A DNA stretch of 64,000 nt, from contig NW_027192203.1 in assembly GCF_041956535.1 (NCBI RefSeq), positions 186,001 to 250,000 on the forward strand, read 5' to 3'. This DNA comes from Calcarisporiella thermophila CBS 279.70. Taxonomy: Eukaryota > Calcarisporiellomycota. The notes beneath the pieces are model-generated. The model saw only the letters and a list, made by a program, of their open reading frames with translations. It was not told the DNA's origin and did no database searches. The position numbers and the translations under genes were made by a program. Below are positions 23,616 through 38,081 of the stretch, piece after piece. Position 1 is the stretch's first letter. Each line of letters opens with the position of its first letter.

Positions 23616-26600
23616 CTATTTGCTTTTGTGGCCTCTTGCCATTTCTAACAATAACTCTAGTTCTCCCGTCTGCTGACACAGGGAGTAGAACATGCTGTTA
23701 TCATCGCTCAGCAACTTGAGTGGAGAATCAAACTCTTTAACCAATCCTTCATCCATCACCAATATCTTATCATAATCAGCCACTGTTTGAAGCCTATGTG
23801 CAATACAAATTACAACAGCATCGCCTAATTCTTCGCGTAGAGTACTTTGGATCCGAGAATCAGCCTCAAAATCGATACTTGCAGTAGCCTCGTCCATAAT
23901 AACAATCTTGGAGTTACGAAGAAGTGCGCGTGCAAGACAGAGCAGTGCGCGCTGCCCCTGAGAAAAGTTGAGACCTCCTTCAGACACAAACATTTCAAGA
24001 GAGCTTATGGCCTGGGATTCTGTAGTAGCAGAAACACTCTGAGAAGATATAAGCTGCACTCTCCTGAGGACAGTCCATATTGCCATGTCATCGTACTCAG
24101 AAAATGGGTCAAGATTAGATCGTACTGTTCCTGAGAAAAGGACAGGATCTAAAGAATAAAAAAAATTAAAGCTTGATACGAGCAGTAATATCATGGGCCA
24201 ATCGTTACCTTGCGGAATGATTGTCAGACGAGATCGCAAATGGTGCAAGTCGATAGAGGTTATATCAAGCCCATCAATAAGTATACTACCACTCAGAGGG
24301 TTGACGAACCTTAGCAACGAATTGACTAATGTCGATTTCCCCGAACCTGTTCGTCCAACTATTCCAATCTTTTCGCCCGCCTTGATGCTAAAACTGATGC
24401 CGCGCAACACAGGCTCTAGCTCTGGTGCATAGCTAATATAAAGATTTCGTACTTCGATTTCGCCTTTGGTGGGCCATGCAGCTGGTGGAAGCACTCCACT
24501 ACCCATGCATTCTCTCGGGATATCAACATATTCTCTTACTCGTTCCACAGTATTCATGCCCATTTCTAGATCGGTATACCACCGAATCGAGAAATTTATC
24601 TGGCCTGTGAATGATTGTGCAAATGTAAGCGCTAATCCCATGGCACCGGCATCCAACTCTCCGTTTATAACTTTATATAGCAGGAAGACCCCCGTGAGGC
24701 CAGAAAATACGGCACCAAGAGAGTCTGCTCGAACACTAAGCCAACGGTTTGCTGCCCAAAGGTAATAGTAATATTTCATATTGGTATCTAACAGAGCGAA
24801 GCATTTGTCTTTAAATCGATTTTGAACGCCAAATGCTCGAATAGTGGTAGCACCGAAAATTGTCTCGTTAAAATGCGAATAGATTGGAGAACGTGAAACT
24901 GAGTCTAATCGTTTTAGCTCTCGAGAAGTAGCAAGATATTTGCGACCCATGACTATATAGATATATGTGATAAATACAGCAGACACTATTAGCCATGGCA
25001 TGATCACTACTATCGCAATAATCGCGCCAAATATCGCGAAGAGGTTGGCAAACATTTCAGATAAATTGATAATCAATGATGAATCAATAGTCGCCATGTC
25101 CTTAGAAAAGCGATTAAGCACACGCCCAACTGGAGTTTGATCAAAGAATCGAATAGGAGCCCCTAGGATCGCATCAAGCAACTTCTCGTGAAGAACCTGT
25201 GATGCTCGAAGAGATCCCATACATTGTGTTACCATGCCGAGGAAAATACACAAAATGGTGCAGAGGCATATAATTGCGTAAATAAGCAAATAATAGCGTA
25301 CATCTACCGAATGAGTAAAAAAACCTGTGGTATTGAGAGCACCATCTCGCTTATAGTTTGGAATGATATGGTTGTGAAGAAGTTGTTTGGGTTTTTCATA
25401 GGCTGAAGTCCATATTTTGAGCCACCAGGATTCACCCATATTTGAAGTGCGCTCCAATATAAATATTGCAAGCAATATTGTGATAAAAAAGACACCACCA
25501 GCCGCTGAAAAGTAAAATGCATAGATCTTAGTGCTAACTCGCCCGCGTTCACGGTGCTCTTCACGTATGAGCTTAAAATCGACAGGGATTCTAGACTCTT
25601 CGACCAATGTGCTTGATCCATTATTGGATTGCTTTTTTGCGCGTTTTGAATCCAACCCGTTAATATATAACAATTCAATCTCTTTATCCTCTTGTTGGCT
25701 TATCCCACTCATTTGAACTTCGTTCACAGGATCTCCGTTGTCGCCATTTTCCTCCTCAAGCGTCAAAATTCTTTTCAGTACACCTCTCTCGTTAAGGTTT
25801 CTTATTGTGCCTTGATTCTCTATCTCCCCATTTCGTAAAACAACCAGTAATTTTGCGGCTGGTAAGCACAATCGTATGTTATGGGTGATAAGAATACGGG
25901 TGCGCCCATTCATTAAAGAACCAGTCAAGCAATGAGTGTAAATATGCCTGGCTGTGTGGGAATCGACGGCAGAAAGACAGTCGTCAAAAAGAAGATGACG
26001 CGCACGTGAGTATATGGCTCGAGCCAGGGCTATGCGTTGTTTTTGGCCACCCGATAAGATAACACCTTTTTCGCCAACCTAACAAGATAAAACGATTAAC
26101 ACAAACTGTGAAGAAATAAATTTATTCAATAACTTTACCTCTGTTAGATCTCCTTGCTCAAACATTTCCAAATCTCGTATAAGTGCGCAGCCCCATAATA
26201 CTCTGCGGTACCGATTTTCGTCGAATGGATCTCCGAAAAGTATATTATCACGGATAGTAGCCTGTTGCAACCAAGGATGTTGAGATACATAGGCAACACG
26301 GTTGTTGAATAATCCTGTAACAGGATCTAGAATAGGCTCTGCTGCTTGAGGCAAAGAGATATTTCCACGAATTGCTTCTAACTCTAATTTGGAAACGCAT
26401 ATCAAGCGATTAGTTTGGCGAGTGTTATCTTGCGTACATGGATGGAATGAGAGTACCTCCTAAAAGGGCCATTAGAAGACTCGTTTTTCCACTTCCCGTA
26501 GGACCGCAAATAAGGCTCAGTTCTCCAACTGGAAATTCTACTGTAATATTTTTGAGCTGGAACGATGCCGAATTCATAGCTGCTTCTTCACTCTCAATTA

Positions 26601-28787
26601 AGTGCGATTTATGCCATCTAAAATTCCCATTCTTAATCCCAATCCACTCTTCATTTGCATTCTGAGGAGTATCGAGCTCCACTTCTTCGATGAACTCTTC
26701 AATTCTTCGTAATGACACCCTTGCCTCGAAAAATTGCATAATCACGATGGGCAGTACTTTGACCGGTGTTCTCAATCGTTCAAAAATTGCAATCACTGTA
26801 AATACCAGTGAGGCTGAGAGCTGATTTCCTTCACCAAGAGTGTAAAATGCAAATACAACGAGCGGAACGATAATAGGGGACGATGCCCAAATAAGCACCA
26901 TGCACCCCCTATAAATATAAGTCTGAGCTAGCCGAGCCAATTCCGTTTGGCGTATGTCAAGAAGTTTCTCGCGAAAACGCGGCTCCCATGCAAAATATTT
27001 CACCACGCGAATACCATGCAGTAACTCGTTCATAAGCGAGATACGTGAGTCACGTGCATTCATGAGATGATCTTGGTTTCGAGAATAGAGCTTACTGGCG
27101 CTCGAGTTTAGGGGAATAGCGAGCATCATCGTAAGGAAACCAAGTGTAGACACCATGAAACCGAGCAGAATGCATAGGTAAACATAGCCTATAATGATTG
27201 CTGCCGGCAAAACAATCATGAAATACCTGGTACCAAATAGAAGTTAACAATAGATGGCCACCAGCTATATTACAATTTAATCTACCTACCAATATGAAAT
27301 AAAATACACAATCCTATCTACATCCACCACCAACAAATTTGTAACCTTCCCGATATCCGCTTTTGTCTTTTCTTCATCTACTGTATTCAATTCGTCTACC
27401 GTTAAATTTTTTTTTTGCAGGACTTTTTCATAAATGGCACCACTAAGCTGGCCACGAAAATTGATTTCCACCGTACGTCCCTGGTAAAACATTTGGGTAA
27501 TTGAAAGGGTGCGAATAACTTGTGCAAAAGTGATCATCAATATATAAAAGAGGGATAACTCCCACTTTTCCCCTCCGAATCGCTCTATATGAAGTAGTAA
27601 TTTTTGAAGGAAGAAGGGAGCACCAAAATCGAGTATTATAGAGGAAGCGCTAAATAGCAGCTGAGCTACAAAAGTCTCAGGGTTCGCAGCAATCAATCGT
27701 TTAAGCAAGGTTGTTCCTCTAATAGACCGAATTGTAATTAATTGTATTTAAACAAATATAACAAATAAAAGGAAAGCCCCTACCTCACTGTTTTGAAATG
27801 CTCATAATGACTTTTAGAGGAGAATTCTCTTGGTAAGGCATAGATATCGTCGGCTTCAAGTGCATGATTATATCCGGTATTGAGTAAGGGGCTCATCCAT
27901 TGGAAACATAAGGTTGACCAAATTGATGCATAGTTGCCAGGACTTTGTTCTCTGGACTTTTTAGATATAAACAAAAGGACGGGGAAAATGGAAATGTTTA
28001 GCATGGAGTTAAATAAAATTCTGCAAATATCTTATTACCTCCCCATTCAAAACGCTTTCATGCTTTTCTCGAAGATTAATTGGAATCCAAGGAATGGGCA
28101 TAGTGAATACCAAAAATGTAGTAATACAAGATATGGCAAGATATAAGGATGCAAATGTCAGTTCTATCACTTGGCGAAACTCGGTGCCAGCGCCGGGTAT
28201 CCCAATAATTGATGAGTGAAGGCGGAGAATCGAGGTGACCGTAGAGGTTGCTGTAAAAATGCTGAGCACTATTAAGCTTGCCAAGGTTGGAACTCGTCTA
28301 TTTAGAATCAATAATGCTAATACGCTAAAACAAAGCTAGATTATATGTATATGAAGTGAAAACAACATAGCGCAAATAACCATTATAAAGCATGTACCCA
28401 ACATAGACTGGCAATCCCGGGTGCTACCGCCTCGTAGACCTTTAATTCATCACCATATACGGCAAATCTGATTATTCGAAAAATACACAGTAATATGAGA
28501 GAGATACTTTGAGAGAGGAAGGCTGTAAAAAGCAATTTGTATCTCTTTTTGGAGGAATTAATGATCAAATCCCTGGAATCTATTTCCACGCACTCTTCAG
28601 TTCCAGAAGATTGTGAACGACGAAAATGCCATACTGAGATTGCAAGCAATATGCTCAAGTAAAATAACGGAAGAGCTGTATCAAGAATACTGTTTAAAGA
28701 TGAATAGAGATCTTAAATTAAGTTCGGAAAATTTTAACGAAAAACACTATAAAAAAGACACCTTTCTTGAAAACAAGATGTCAACAT
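23616..28787 (-). CDS. Full-length ABCC/MRP-type ABC transporter with TMD0
   Basis: Exons on the minus strand: 28787-28762, 28689-28398, about 28316-28039, 27956-27784, 27718-27290, 27226-26457, 26383-26139, 26078-24209 and 24148-23616, about 1,538 residues. The layout is TMD0, TMD1, NBD1, TMD2, NBD2. NBD1 has Walker A CGPTGSGKTSLL, signature LSGGQKQRIALARA and Walker B HLLFDDCLSAVD. NBD2 has Walker A GRTGSGKSTL, the altered signature FSQGQRALLCLARA, Walker B KIVIMDEATASID and IAHRLQTVADYDKI. The loss of the NBD1 glutamate (Asp after Walker B) and the TMD0 are typical of MRP/Ycf1 exporters, which move glutathione conjugates or metal thiolates across vacuolar or plasma membranes. One 60-nt intron (24149-24208) is in frame and could be misread as coding. 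The exon 2/3 junction (28398 to about 28316) does not close with the best splice sites; a non-standard donor or a base error is likely there. Confidence 0.92.
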
Positions 28788-29192
28788 AGAGGCCTAATGA
28801 ATTTCATATTTTAAAATATTAGAATACCATTTCATAATTTTATAGAATTCAATTAAGAACGAACCTCTTCTGTCTCACAAATAATGTTAAACATCTTTCA
28901 GCTTATTATGGCGGTTTTACGTCAAAAATTTTCGGGTAGGTCAGCGATAATGGTAGTTTCCTTGAAAACTTTGACCTTCTACAGAACTACTTTCTATTTT
29001 TTTTATATATCAAATTAAAAATATGAGTCTTATTGAAATGCATCTTCGAGGAAATTTCTTTAATAAGTAATCGAAATTTGGAGACAGGGAATCTCAACCT
29101 AACCTATTCAATTTATTAGTATAAGCATTAAACCACAACTTCTATTCATTTAATATCTGCAATATTGGAACATCTGGAGGCATTTTGGACGG
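28788..29192. other. Divergent promoter region, ABCC and CCDC47 genes
   Basis: About 400 bases between the two divergent start codons. It holds a TTACGTCA site at 28917-28924 and AACCTAACCT at 29096-29105, both of which recur near other genes in the window. No coding exon seen. Confidence 0.5.
28917..28924. promoter_or_regulatory. CRE/ATF-like site between ABCC and CCDC47
   Basis: TTACGTCA (TGACGTAA on the other strand), 130 bases from the ABCC start and 270 from the CCDC47 start. Same core as in the TAF2/INTS9 spacer. Confidence 0.4.
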
Positions 29193-30735
29193 ATGATTTT
29201 GGCGGCAATTATTCTCTTAACCTCAGCTCTCGGATGTTTAGCTGCTGAAGGTAGTTAATCTGTTTCAATGAGTAGCTCTACCGATAAACCAATTTTATTT
29301 TAGGATCCACTAGCGATGGAAAAAATATCGAGGGAATGGCTCTATTTGGTAAAATTTAAAATACATCTCCCACTTTAAGTGCTCCTCATTATTTTAAATC
29401 TCGGATACAGGATCAGAAATCCTCTACACATTCAAGTATGAGATCGCCATCGTAGCATTTCTTGTCGTCTACTTTATTAATTACTCAAATGGGTTCAAAA
29501 AAAACCAAGCCCTTGCTAAGAGATGGTATACCTTACCCACAAATACCTAGTTTTGCTCCTAACTTATTTTTTATCTTGTTCTTAATAAGGATGTCAAAAC
29601 AATTGAGCCTTTTTCAAGATCAATTTTCGCTGGTTGGAGATGGAGAGGGCCATTCTCTGCTTAAAGATGGACCTGCAGATTATATCTTCTACCTCTCAGG
29701 ACGTGTAAACTGCAAGTATGTGCACGGAAAAGTGAAGGTATGATAAGCCTCATATATATTGTGTGAACCACTTTGTTTATTCTGTGCATAACTGATTAGC
29801 TTAAACCTCGTCATGACTTGGTGATTTATATATGGAAAACTATTTCTAATCTTATTGGCAATGGAAAGGAAATGCTCGATACAGTGGTAGGTGACACACT
29901 TCGCAAAGCTATGCGATACACTTTGATAAAATTATTTTGCAAAACTTTTAGACCTTTGATGTGACTATGAACGACAATGAATACGAAAATTTTGTATTTG
30001 CAGTAGTTCACAAGACGAGAACAAAGGAAGCGAAGGAATCCAATTTTGCTGTGGTGAGTACAATCTAATATATTGGCATCTTGGAACACCATCTTGATTT
30101 TGCTCTTCATCTCTATTTTAAAGTCGAAGTTTTCCAAGCAAGGCATTAGTTCATTGCTGCCCTCATCTTTCAATATCTTTTCTGAAGCTGCGGAGATTAC
30201 TGATGTTCTGCTAAACTCGAAAGTCGTCGAAACAATTAAGAAATATGAATCTCAACTACTCGAAATAGTTATCAGTGATATGCCACGTGTTAAGCCAGAG
30301 AAGGAGTAAGATTTTTTTCTTTTTTAATCTAAAACACTACTCGCTAAACTAGATATTCTTTATAGTTTGAAAGAAAATTACCCGAAGAGACTTCGCGTTA
30401 CCTTCAAGCTCCCTCAAGATAATCAACTCGACTCCACGTGTGAACTTTCGGAGCTAGTCTTTTTCCTAATTGATGCCCTTCCAAAAAATTGCGCTTCATT
30501 CCGTGCCGATACTAAGAAACGTCTTCGTGCTAACCGTGAAGAGTTACGGCGCAGTTATCAGAAGCAACTGGAACTTGAACGTATTGAAGAGGCTCAAAAG
30601 AAGCGAGACGAAAAGAAGAAGGCAGAGAAAGAGCGTATTGCCAAGCTTAGCCCCGAGGAACAGCGCAAGCACGAAGAAAGGGAAAGGCAAAAAGAGCTTA
30701 GGAAAAGGCAAAAAAAGATGATGGTGCGTGGATAA
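29193..30735 (+). CDS. CCDC47: CCDC47-like ER membrane protein (PAT complex family)
   Basis: Eight short exons: 29193-29250, 29304-29348, 29411-29525, 29590-29737, 29800-29886, 29952-30053, 30124-30305 and 30366-30735; 368 residues. An N-terminal signal peptide (MILAAIILLTSALGCLAAEG) is followed by a membrane segment (YEIAIVAFLVVYFINYSNGF). The lumen/cytosol body has KPRHDLVIYIWKT and EITDVLLNSKVVETIKKYES. A long, charged, Lys/Glu-rich helix closes the protein, from about KKRLRANREELRRSYQKQLE to the C-terminus. This is the layout of CCDC47 (calumin), whose charged tail reaches the ribosome. In animals it works with Asterix in the PAT complex to shield polar membrane segments during multipass protein insertion. 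The protein is shorter than animal CCDC47 (about 480), mainly through a short acidic N-terminal region. Confidence 0.88.
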
Positions 30736-31180
30736 ATAGAATGACAATGTTATTTATTTTCTGTCCTAAAACTTATAAGGGGATTAAATGACTTCTGTTA
30801 CCATTGGTTTGGCCTTTATTTTTTATTAGGAAATAATAAAACTCTATTTCATTATAAGAAATATTTTTTGGAGCCGGAAAAAACTCCTCCGGCAATATTT
30901 TGTGAGCCGTTTTATTGCTCTTCTAGGAGAGTGAATCAAACCATCGAGTGCATAAGGTGGAGACAGGAGGATATCCTATTGTTTCTCAAAGTGGTCACAA
31001 GTGTAAAATGCTCAGATCTGTTCGCCACCCCGGGAATTTTTGAAAGGATCTAAGGCCTTGTCTTCAAAAAGAAAAACCCTGGTAACAAAACCAGAATTGA
31101 CTCAGCCGTCAACCTCAAGCAACAACACTTGAACTTTTCACTCGCTTTTCTCTTTTGTTCATGAGTATATTTAATACAGA
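30736..31180. other. Intergenic region upstream of the PKA gene
   Basis: About 445 bases between two plus-strand genes, holding the CCDC47 3' UTR and the PKA promoter. A TATATTTAATA stretch lies just upstream of the PKA start. No gene supported. Confidence 0.45.
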
Positions 31181-33133
<1,953 letters not shown>

Positions 33134-33596
33134 GAAAAGGATATTTGTTATTAGCGTCTTTGTCTAGTATGTCCACAATTTATATCTCTAAATGGGATCT
33201 GCCTATTTGTGGGGTTGAAACTATTTAATAAATGTTTGCTAATATATTCTCCTCCTAGCTCGCTTAAGGTAACAATACTAATAGAGACTTTTGATTATTT
33301 TTTTCTCCGCTCTCTACCTTAACTTGATATATAATTTTGCGGGTTTAGGCTCGTTCAATAAAGCAATCTCTGTTTCGCATTTACTTTTTTTTTCCTTGCG
33401 GTTCGACATTTCACTCCTTAGAAGAGACCATCATTCACTGTGGAATATCGCTGCTGCTCTACGGAACCCACATACGATTGCGGACTATTCCGAATCTTGT
33501 GTTCTTAGTCTCTTTAATCTCAAAGCTCCCCTTTGGATTCCATTGCGCTCATCCACTGCTTTATAACCAGCTTAATTTATCTTCTTTTTATCCCTG
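33134..33596. other. Intergenic region upstream of the AGC kinase gene
   Basis: AT-rich spacer of 463 bases between the tandem kinase genes, with the PKA 3' UTR and the next promoter. An open frame at 33291-33566 shows no known motif and is not called. Confidence 0.4.
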
Positions 33597-35736
33597 ATGG
33601 CTATTACACAGCAGCAGGCCAACCCCCCTCATTATGAAAAGAATGACTCGGTGGCGGCTACGACTCCAGCAATAATCGCTGACCCACAGAATTGGAAATC
33701 GTCATCTACTCCTGTCATAGAAGATGCAAAATCCAAATTGACAGCTGGCTGGATACCTAAATTTTCTATGAAAAATTTATACAATCCGCCTACCACCCAT
33801 TCACTTTCCATTTCTCCTCCTCCAGATGCGAATCTTTCTCCACCCCCCCCAACCGCCGCACTGCCACCATCATCTGCACCTTCCTCCACTGTTTCCACCT
33901 TTTTCCCCCCTTCACCTTCCCCTTCCTTATCTTCTGAACGCCCGATTACAACAAGACCTCGTAGCAACACTGTTCAGAGCTGCACGCATCTTGAAGTTCC
34001 TTCTGATCCGCCTAAAGTCCAGCTTCGCAGGGGAGGCTCTTTTCGCCGGACTTACTCTTCAAATTCCATAAAAGTAAAGAAAGTTGAAGTTTCCCCTTGC
34101 AGTTTCGTAAAGATAAAGCTGCTAGGCAAAGGGGATGTGGGCAAGGTTTATCTTGTGAGGCAGAAAAAGACCAACAAACTATATGCCATGAAAGTGTTAT
34201 CAAAAAAGGAGATGATTAAGCGGAATAAAATCAAAAGAGTACTCGCTGAGCAGGTATACCCTTATATTATTATTCTAGCCTAGCCTAGGTTTAATGTTCC
34301 TTAACTCTTCTTATAAATATCCTTACAGGAGATACTTGCGACAAGTAATCACCCATTTGTCGTAACACTTTATCACTCATTTCAAAGTGAGGCATATTTA
34401 TATCTATGCATGGAATACTGTATGGGAGGAGAGTTTTTTAGAGGTAATATTGAACGAGCCACCCATGAACTCACACCCCATTTATTAAATATATTTAATA
34501 TCTCGAACTGTTAGTGTTACAAACGATGCCGGGGAAATGCATTCCTGAGGCCGATGCGAGGTTTTACGCAGCAGAAGTTGTAGCGGCACTCGAATATCTC
34601 CACCTCAACGGCTTTATTTACCGCGATTTAAAACCAGGTACACGCACATTTGTCTCCTCTCCCTCAAACTGGTTCTCTTGATTAACTCTGTTTTTTTTCT
34701 ATTTGCATTTTCTCAACAGAAAATATTCTCCTTCATCACAGCGGTCATATTATGCTCACGGATTTCGATCTCTCCAAACAATCCAATCCAAGAGGGGCTC
34801 CCTCAGTGGTTAGCTCTCCATACTCTGTAGGTTTATCAGCGGTCTATTTCTGTTGTTTTTATATTAATGACGCTTTCTTCGTTAATAGCCTCCCACTATT
34901 GACACTCGATCCTGTATTGGAGACTTGAGAACCAATTCCTTCGTTGGCACTGAAGAGTATATAGCCCCTGAAGTAATCAAGGGATGTGGGCATACAAGGT
35001 AATACTCCTTAATCTCTATTGCATCCCCAATTATTGCTCACGCTCCGCCTAATTTCGCAGTGCTGTCGACTGGTGGACGCTAGGAATCTTAATATTTGAA
35101 ATGCTCGTATGCTTTTATTCCTTTGAACTTATTTTATTGTTTTTCAATAACGTACATAATTTTATTTCTATCTCTAGTATGGAACTACACCATTCAAAGG
35201 TGCAAATCGACATGCGACCTTCTCTAACATCCTACGCAATGAGATCCAGTTCCCTGAATGTCCAGGATCGCAACAAATAACAAGGTACGTTGGAGATAAT
35301 CCTAAACCAACGATGAATTAATGTACTAAATATTATTGTAGTACATGCAAGGGAATAATCCGTGCACTTCTCCACAAAGATGAACATCGACGCCTTGGTT
35401 CTCGTGCTGGAGCCGCTGATGTTAAAGCCCATCCTTTCTTTAAGCCAATACATTGGGCCCTTCTTTTGCACACTACCCCACCAATTATACCAGGACAAGG
35501 AATGGATGAGAATCAACTACGGAGTTTGCGTGAAACTTTTAGCATTGATATTGAATCAGAGGCATTGGTAGGATCAGATGACGATGACGATGGGAGTAAT
35601 CCGTTTAAAGGATTTAACTCAGGTAAAATATCAACCACACCGTTTATCAGCTATCAATTCTATAGCTAACTGGTTTATTTTTCTTAATATTTTCCTAGTT
35701 ACTCTACATCATGAGGGGGAGGACGATTGGAATTAA
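33597..35736 (+). CDS. AGC protein kinase, Nrc2/flippase-kinase (Fpk1) type
   Basis: Nine exons: 33597-34253, 34329-34443, 34515-34637, 34720-34826, 34889-34998, 35061-35106, 35178-35284, 35342-35622 and 35699-35736; 527 residues. The first 170 residues are Pro/Ser-rich. The kinase core starts at [17 protein letters not shown], with [17 protein letters not shown]-like [16 protein letters not shown] and [14 protein letters not shown] in place of DFG, and an enlarged activation loop ending in [16 protein letters not shown], mark the plant AGCVIII/fungal Nrc2-Fpk1 branch. [18 protein letters not shown] follows. An acidic tail ([12 protein letters not shown]) carries no clear hydrophobic FxxF(S/T)Y motif. 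In yeast these kinases activate phospholipid flippases at the plasma membrane and support polarised growth. The gene lies directly downstream of the PKA gene, but nothing suggests co-transcription. Confidence 0.92.
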
Positions 35737-36612
35737 AATAGCTACCTTTCATACTACCCAAAGCAAAAGTCAACCGCTGGTTGCAAGATAAACTTACCCA
35801 CCCTTGTATCTATAATGTACTTTTTATTCAATCGCTATAAATTTCGATTCCTTTATACTTTGGCTGCATCCTACTTATCTGTTACTTATTGCTGTGAAAT
35901 TTTAGTTACTGTCTATTTTCATTCTTAATAATAAATATTTGTTATTTTCTGCGTGGTGCACAAGTGAAAACTTCCCATATGGTCCCCAAGTAAACCTACC
36001 AATTTCATTACACGAAAGATACAATTCTATTGCAGCCATCTTCATTTGCATGGTCTAAGGGATAGTTTAGCTAGCCTTAGGCTCCGTGGATGCTAATGTT
36101 TTTTTAACAAGTATGAGAAAGATGGCTGACGACCTATTCGCGTGTTTGGTTTGGCTTTTATTGTGCATAAGAAGAGGCATTTACGTCTAGTTTCTTGCTT
36201 TTTTTATGGTTTGCTGTCGTTTTTATTGCTATAATCCCTTATTATCTTAAAATTTACCTACATAAAATAATTTTATATATAATAATATCCTTTCTATAAT
36301 ATCTTCGGGGTTAGTATTTATATTACGACACTTCGCATTTCCAACAGGTGGATCTCCAGTAATGGATTAATTTATTCAAAATAAAGAGGTCCTACAAAAG
36401 GTATTCGTCGGGAAAACTCAAAGGACTATGTAAAAGCATAAGAAACTCCTCATGTTTCACTATCATTTCTTTATTTTCGGGGTTATCTCTACGTTGGACC
36501 TCAATATATTGAAAAAATTTATAAACCCTTTAAATGGCTTATCAAATCTCCCACGCTCGTTTCAATTTAATTCGAAACAAAACTGTTCAGTTTTTCCATT
36601 ACTTAAACAACA
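35737..36612. other. AT-rich intergenic region
   Basis: About 880 bases between the AGC kinase and the isomerase gene. Several short frames exist but none has motifs, good codon use or splice signals. Holds the 3' UTR of one gene and the promoter of the other. Confidence 0.4.
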
Positions 36613-37531
36613 ATGGCCGATCAGCAGCAAAAGACAATTCTTTACTCCTACTTTCGCTCTTCATGCTCATGGCGCGTTCGAATTGCCCTTGAACATAAGG
36701 GCATCCCGTACGAGTTGAAGCCCGTAAATCTATTGAAAAATGAACATGTAAGCTATCGTCTTCCCCGAGTTTATTGAGTGTAAGTAACTGGATCAATTTA
36801 ACTAATAGAAATCTGAAGTGTACACGCAGCTTCAGCCATTCAAAGAAGTACCCACCCTCTTGATTGATGGGCTATCCATGACACAGTCTATTGCCATTTT
36901 GGAGTATTTAGAGGAAACTCGACCAGGTGAGATAAAGCCTCGATTTTATACCCTACTGAATTTAAATATATAAACTGAGGCAATTATAGAGAAGCCGCTG
37001 CTACCCAAAGAGTCTCATGCACGAGTTCAGGTATACTTTGGCCCTTCTATGTCACCAATTTTGACTCTAATATATCTTTATTTTTGACGCCTAATAGGTC
37101 CGCACTATTGTCAATGCTATTGCATGCGATATCCAACCCATTAACAATCTGCGCGTTTTACAACACGAGTTCGTCGCCCCGCACAAAGTGAAATGGATCC
37201 ATGAATGGGTCAAATTTGGATTTGACGCTCTTGAATCTATCCTCAAGACGACCGCAGGTAAATGCTGCGTTGGTGATGAAGTGACCTTCGCCGATTTAGC
37301 TCTTGCACCGCAAGTGTACAATGCACTGCGGTAAGTATTCATTTATTACCTTGTTTCCTTAATTTTCATTTTAACTCTCCCTGCTCCTTTTAAATAATTA
37401 GTTTTGAAGTCGATATGACGGCATATCCAACTATCCATCGCATCTACAACCATCTTTTGGAGCTAGAAGCTTTCAAAACGACCTATCCTCATCGCCAGCC
37501 AGATTGTCCAGCAGAGTTGCGGGAAAATTAA
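36613..37531 (+). CDS. GSTZ1: Maleylacetoacetate isomerase (zeta-class glutathione transferase)
   Basis: Exons 36613-36747, 36809-36926, 36990-37030, 37098-37330 and 37402-37531; 218 residues, the usual family length. The zeta-class active-site motif [15 protein letters not shown] sits at residues 16-30. The glutathione-binding [13 protein letters not shown] and [13 protein letters not shown] motifs follow, then [19 protein letters not shown] and YPTIHRI in the C-terminal domain. The enzyme converts maleylacetoacetate to fumarylacetoacetate in phenylalanine/tyrosine breakdown, using glutathione as cofactor. It may also process dichloroacetate-type substrates. It is cytosolic in most fungi, and no targeting signal is visible. 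No other tyrosine-catabolism gene lies in the window. Confidence 0.95.
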
Positions 37532-38081
37532 CCCTGCCACGCAGTGTATACTCAGGGAAATCGGATTCAACTATATAACCCGACGATTATATAATTAAAA
37601 TTTCTGTCCTTAAATAAAATGCTGAGCGATTACGACTAATATTCAGTGCTCCTTTATGCTAAGCTAAGGTGTTAAATGAACAAACTCTATTTTACCATAT
37701 AGAATTGCATGCACTATTTATGATAATAAAAGTGCCTATATTACTATGGCTTACAGGCATTTATCTCTCAGGGTCACCTCATAGCTTATCGATATAATAA
37801 ATAACTGCTGAATTATCATCAAAATCCTATACTTCTTGTTAAATGCATTAGAAAATAATATCTCTTTAGATCTCTACATGAAGAATTAAGGGCATTTAGG
37901 TGATGCCCTTAATTGAAAATCTAAGGTTTGGATGTTAAGAAAAGGTTCTTGAGAATTATGATATATCAGATATCGTGACTGTTTGATTTCAGAAACAATT
38001 TCAGCAACGTACCTTTACTTCCATGTTAGAATCTACTTAGAGTTTCCTCCTCTCTACTCTCGACGAAGGATACGCGTCAAT
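37532..38081. other. Intergenic region with hairpin, upstream of eS26
   Basis: About 550 bases between the isomerase and eS26 genes. Contains one perfect inverted repeat (37884-37914, listed separately) and the presumed eS26 promoter with a pyrimidine-rich stretch just before the start codon (38044-38062), as is common for ribosomal protein genes. No coding frame supported. Confidence 0.45.
37884..37914. repeat. Perfect 12-bp inverted repeat (hairpin)
   Basis: AATTAAGGGCAT at 37884-37895 and its exact complement at 37903-37914, separated by 7 bases. It lies 350 bases past the isomerase stop and 170 before the eS26 start. Function unknown. Confidence 0.7.

Noticed and set aside
24149-24208. 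Continuous reading through NBD2 of the ABCC gene, inserting about 20 residues
   Set aside because: The insert breaks the Q-loop (IPQ/DPVLFSGT) and has perfect GT...AG ends, so it is an in-frame intron.
30868-31053. Short plus-strand ORF before the PKA gene
   Set aside because: No motif, no splice support and it lies in the CCDC47 3' flank.
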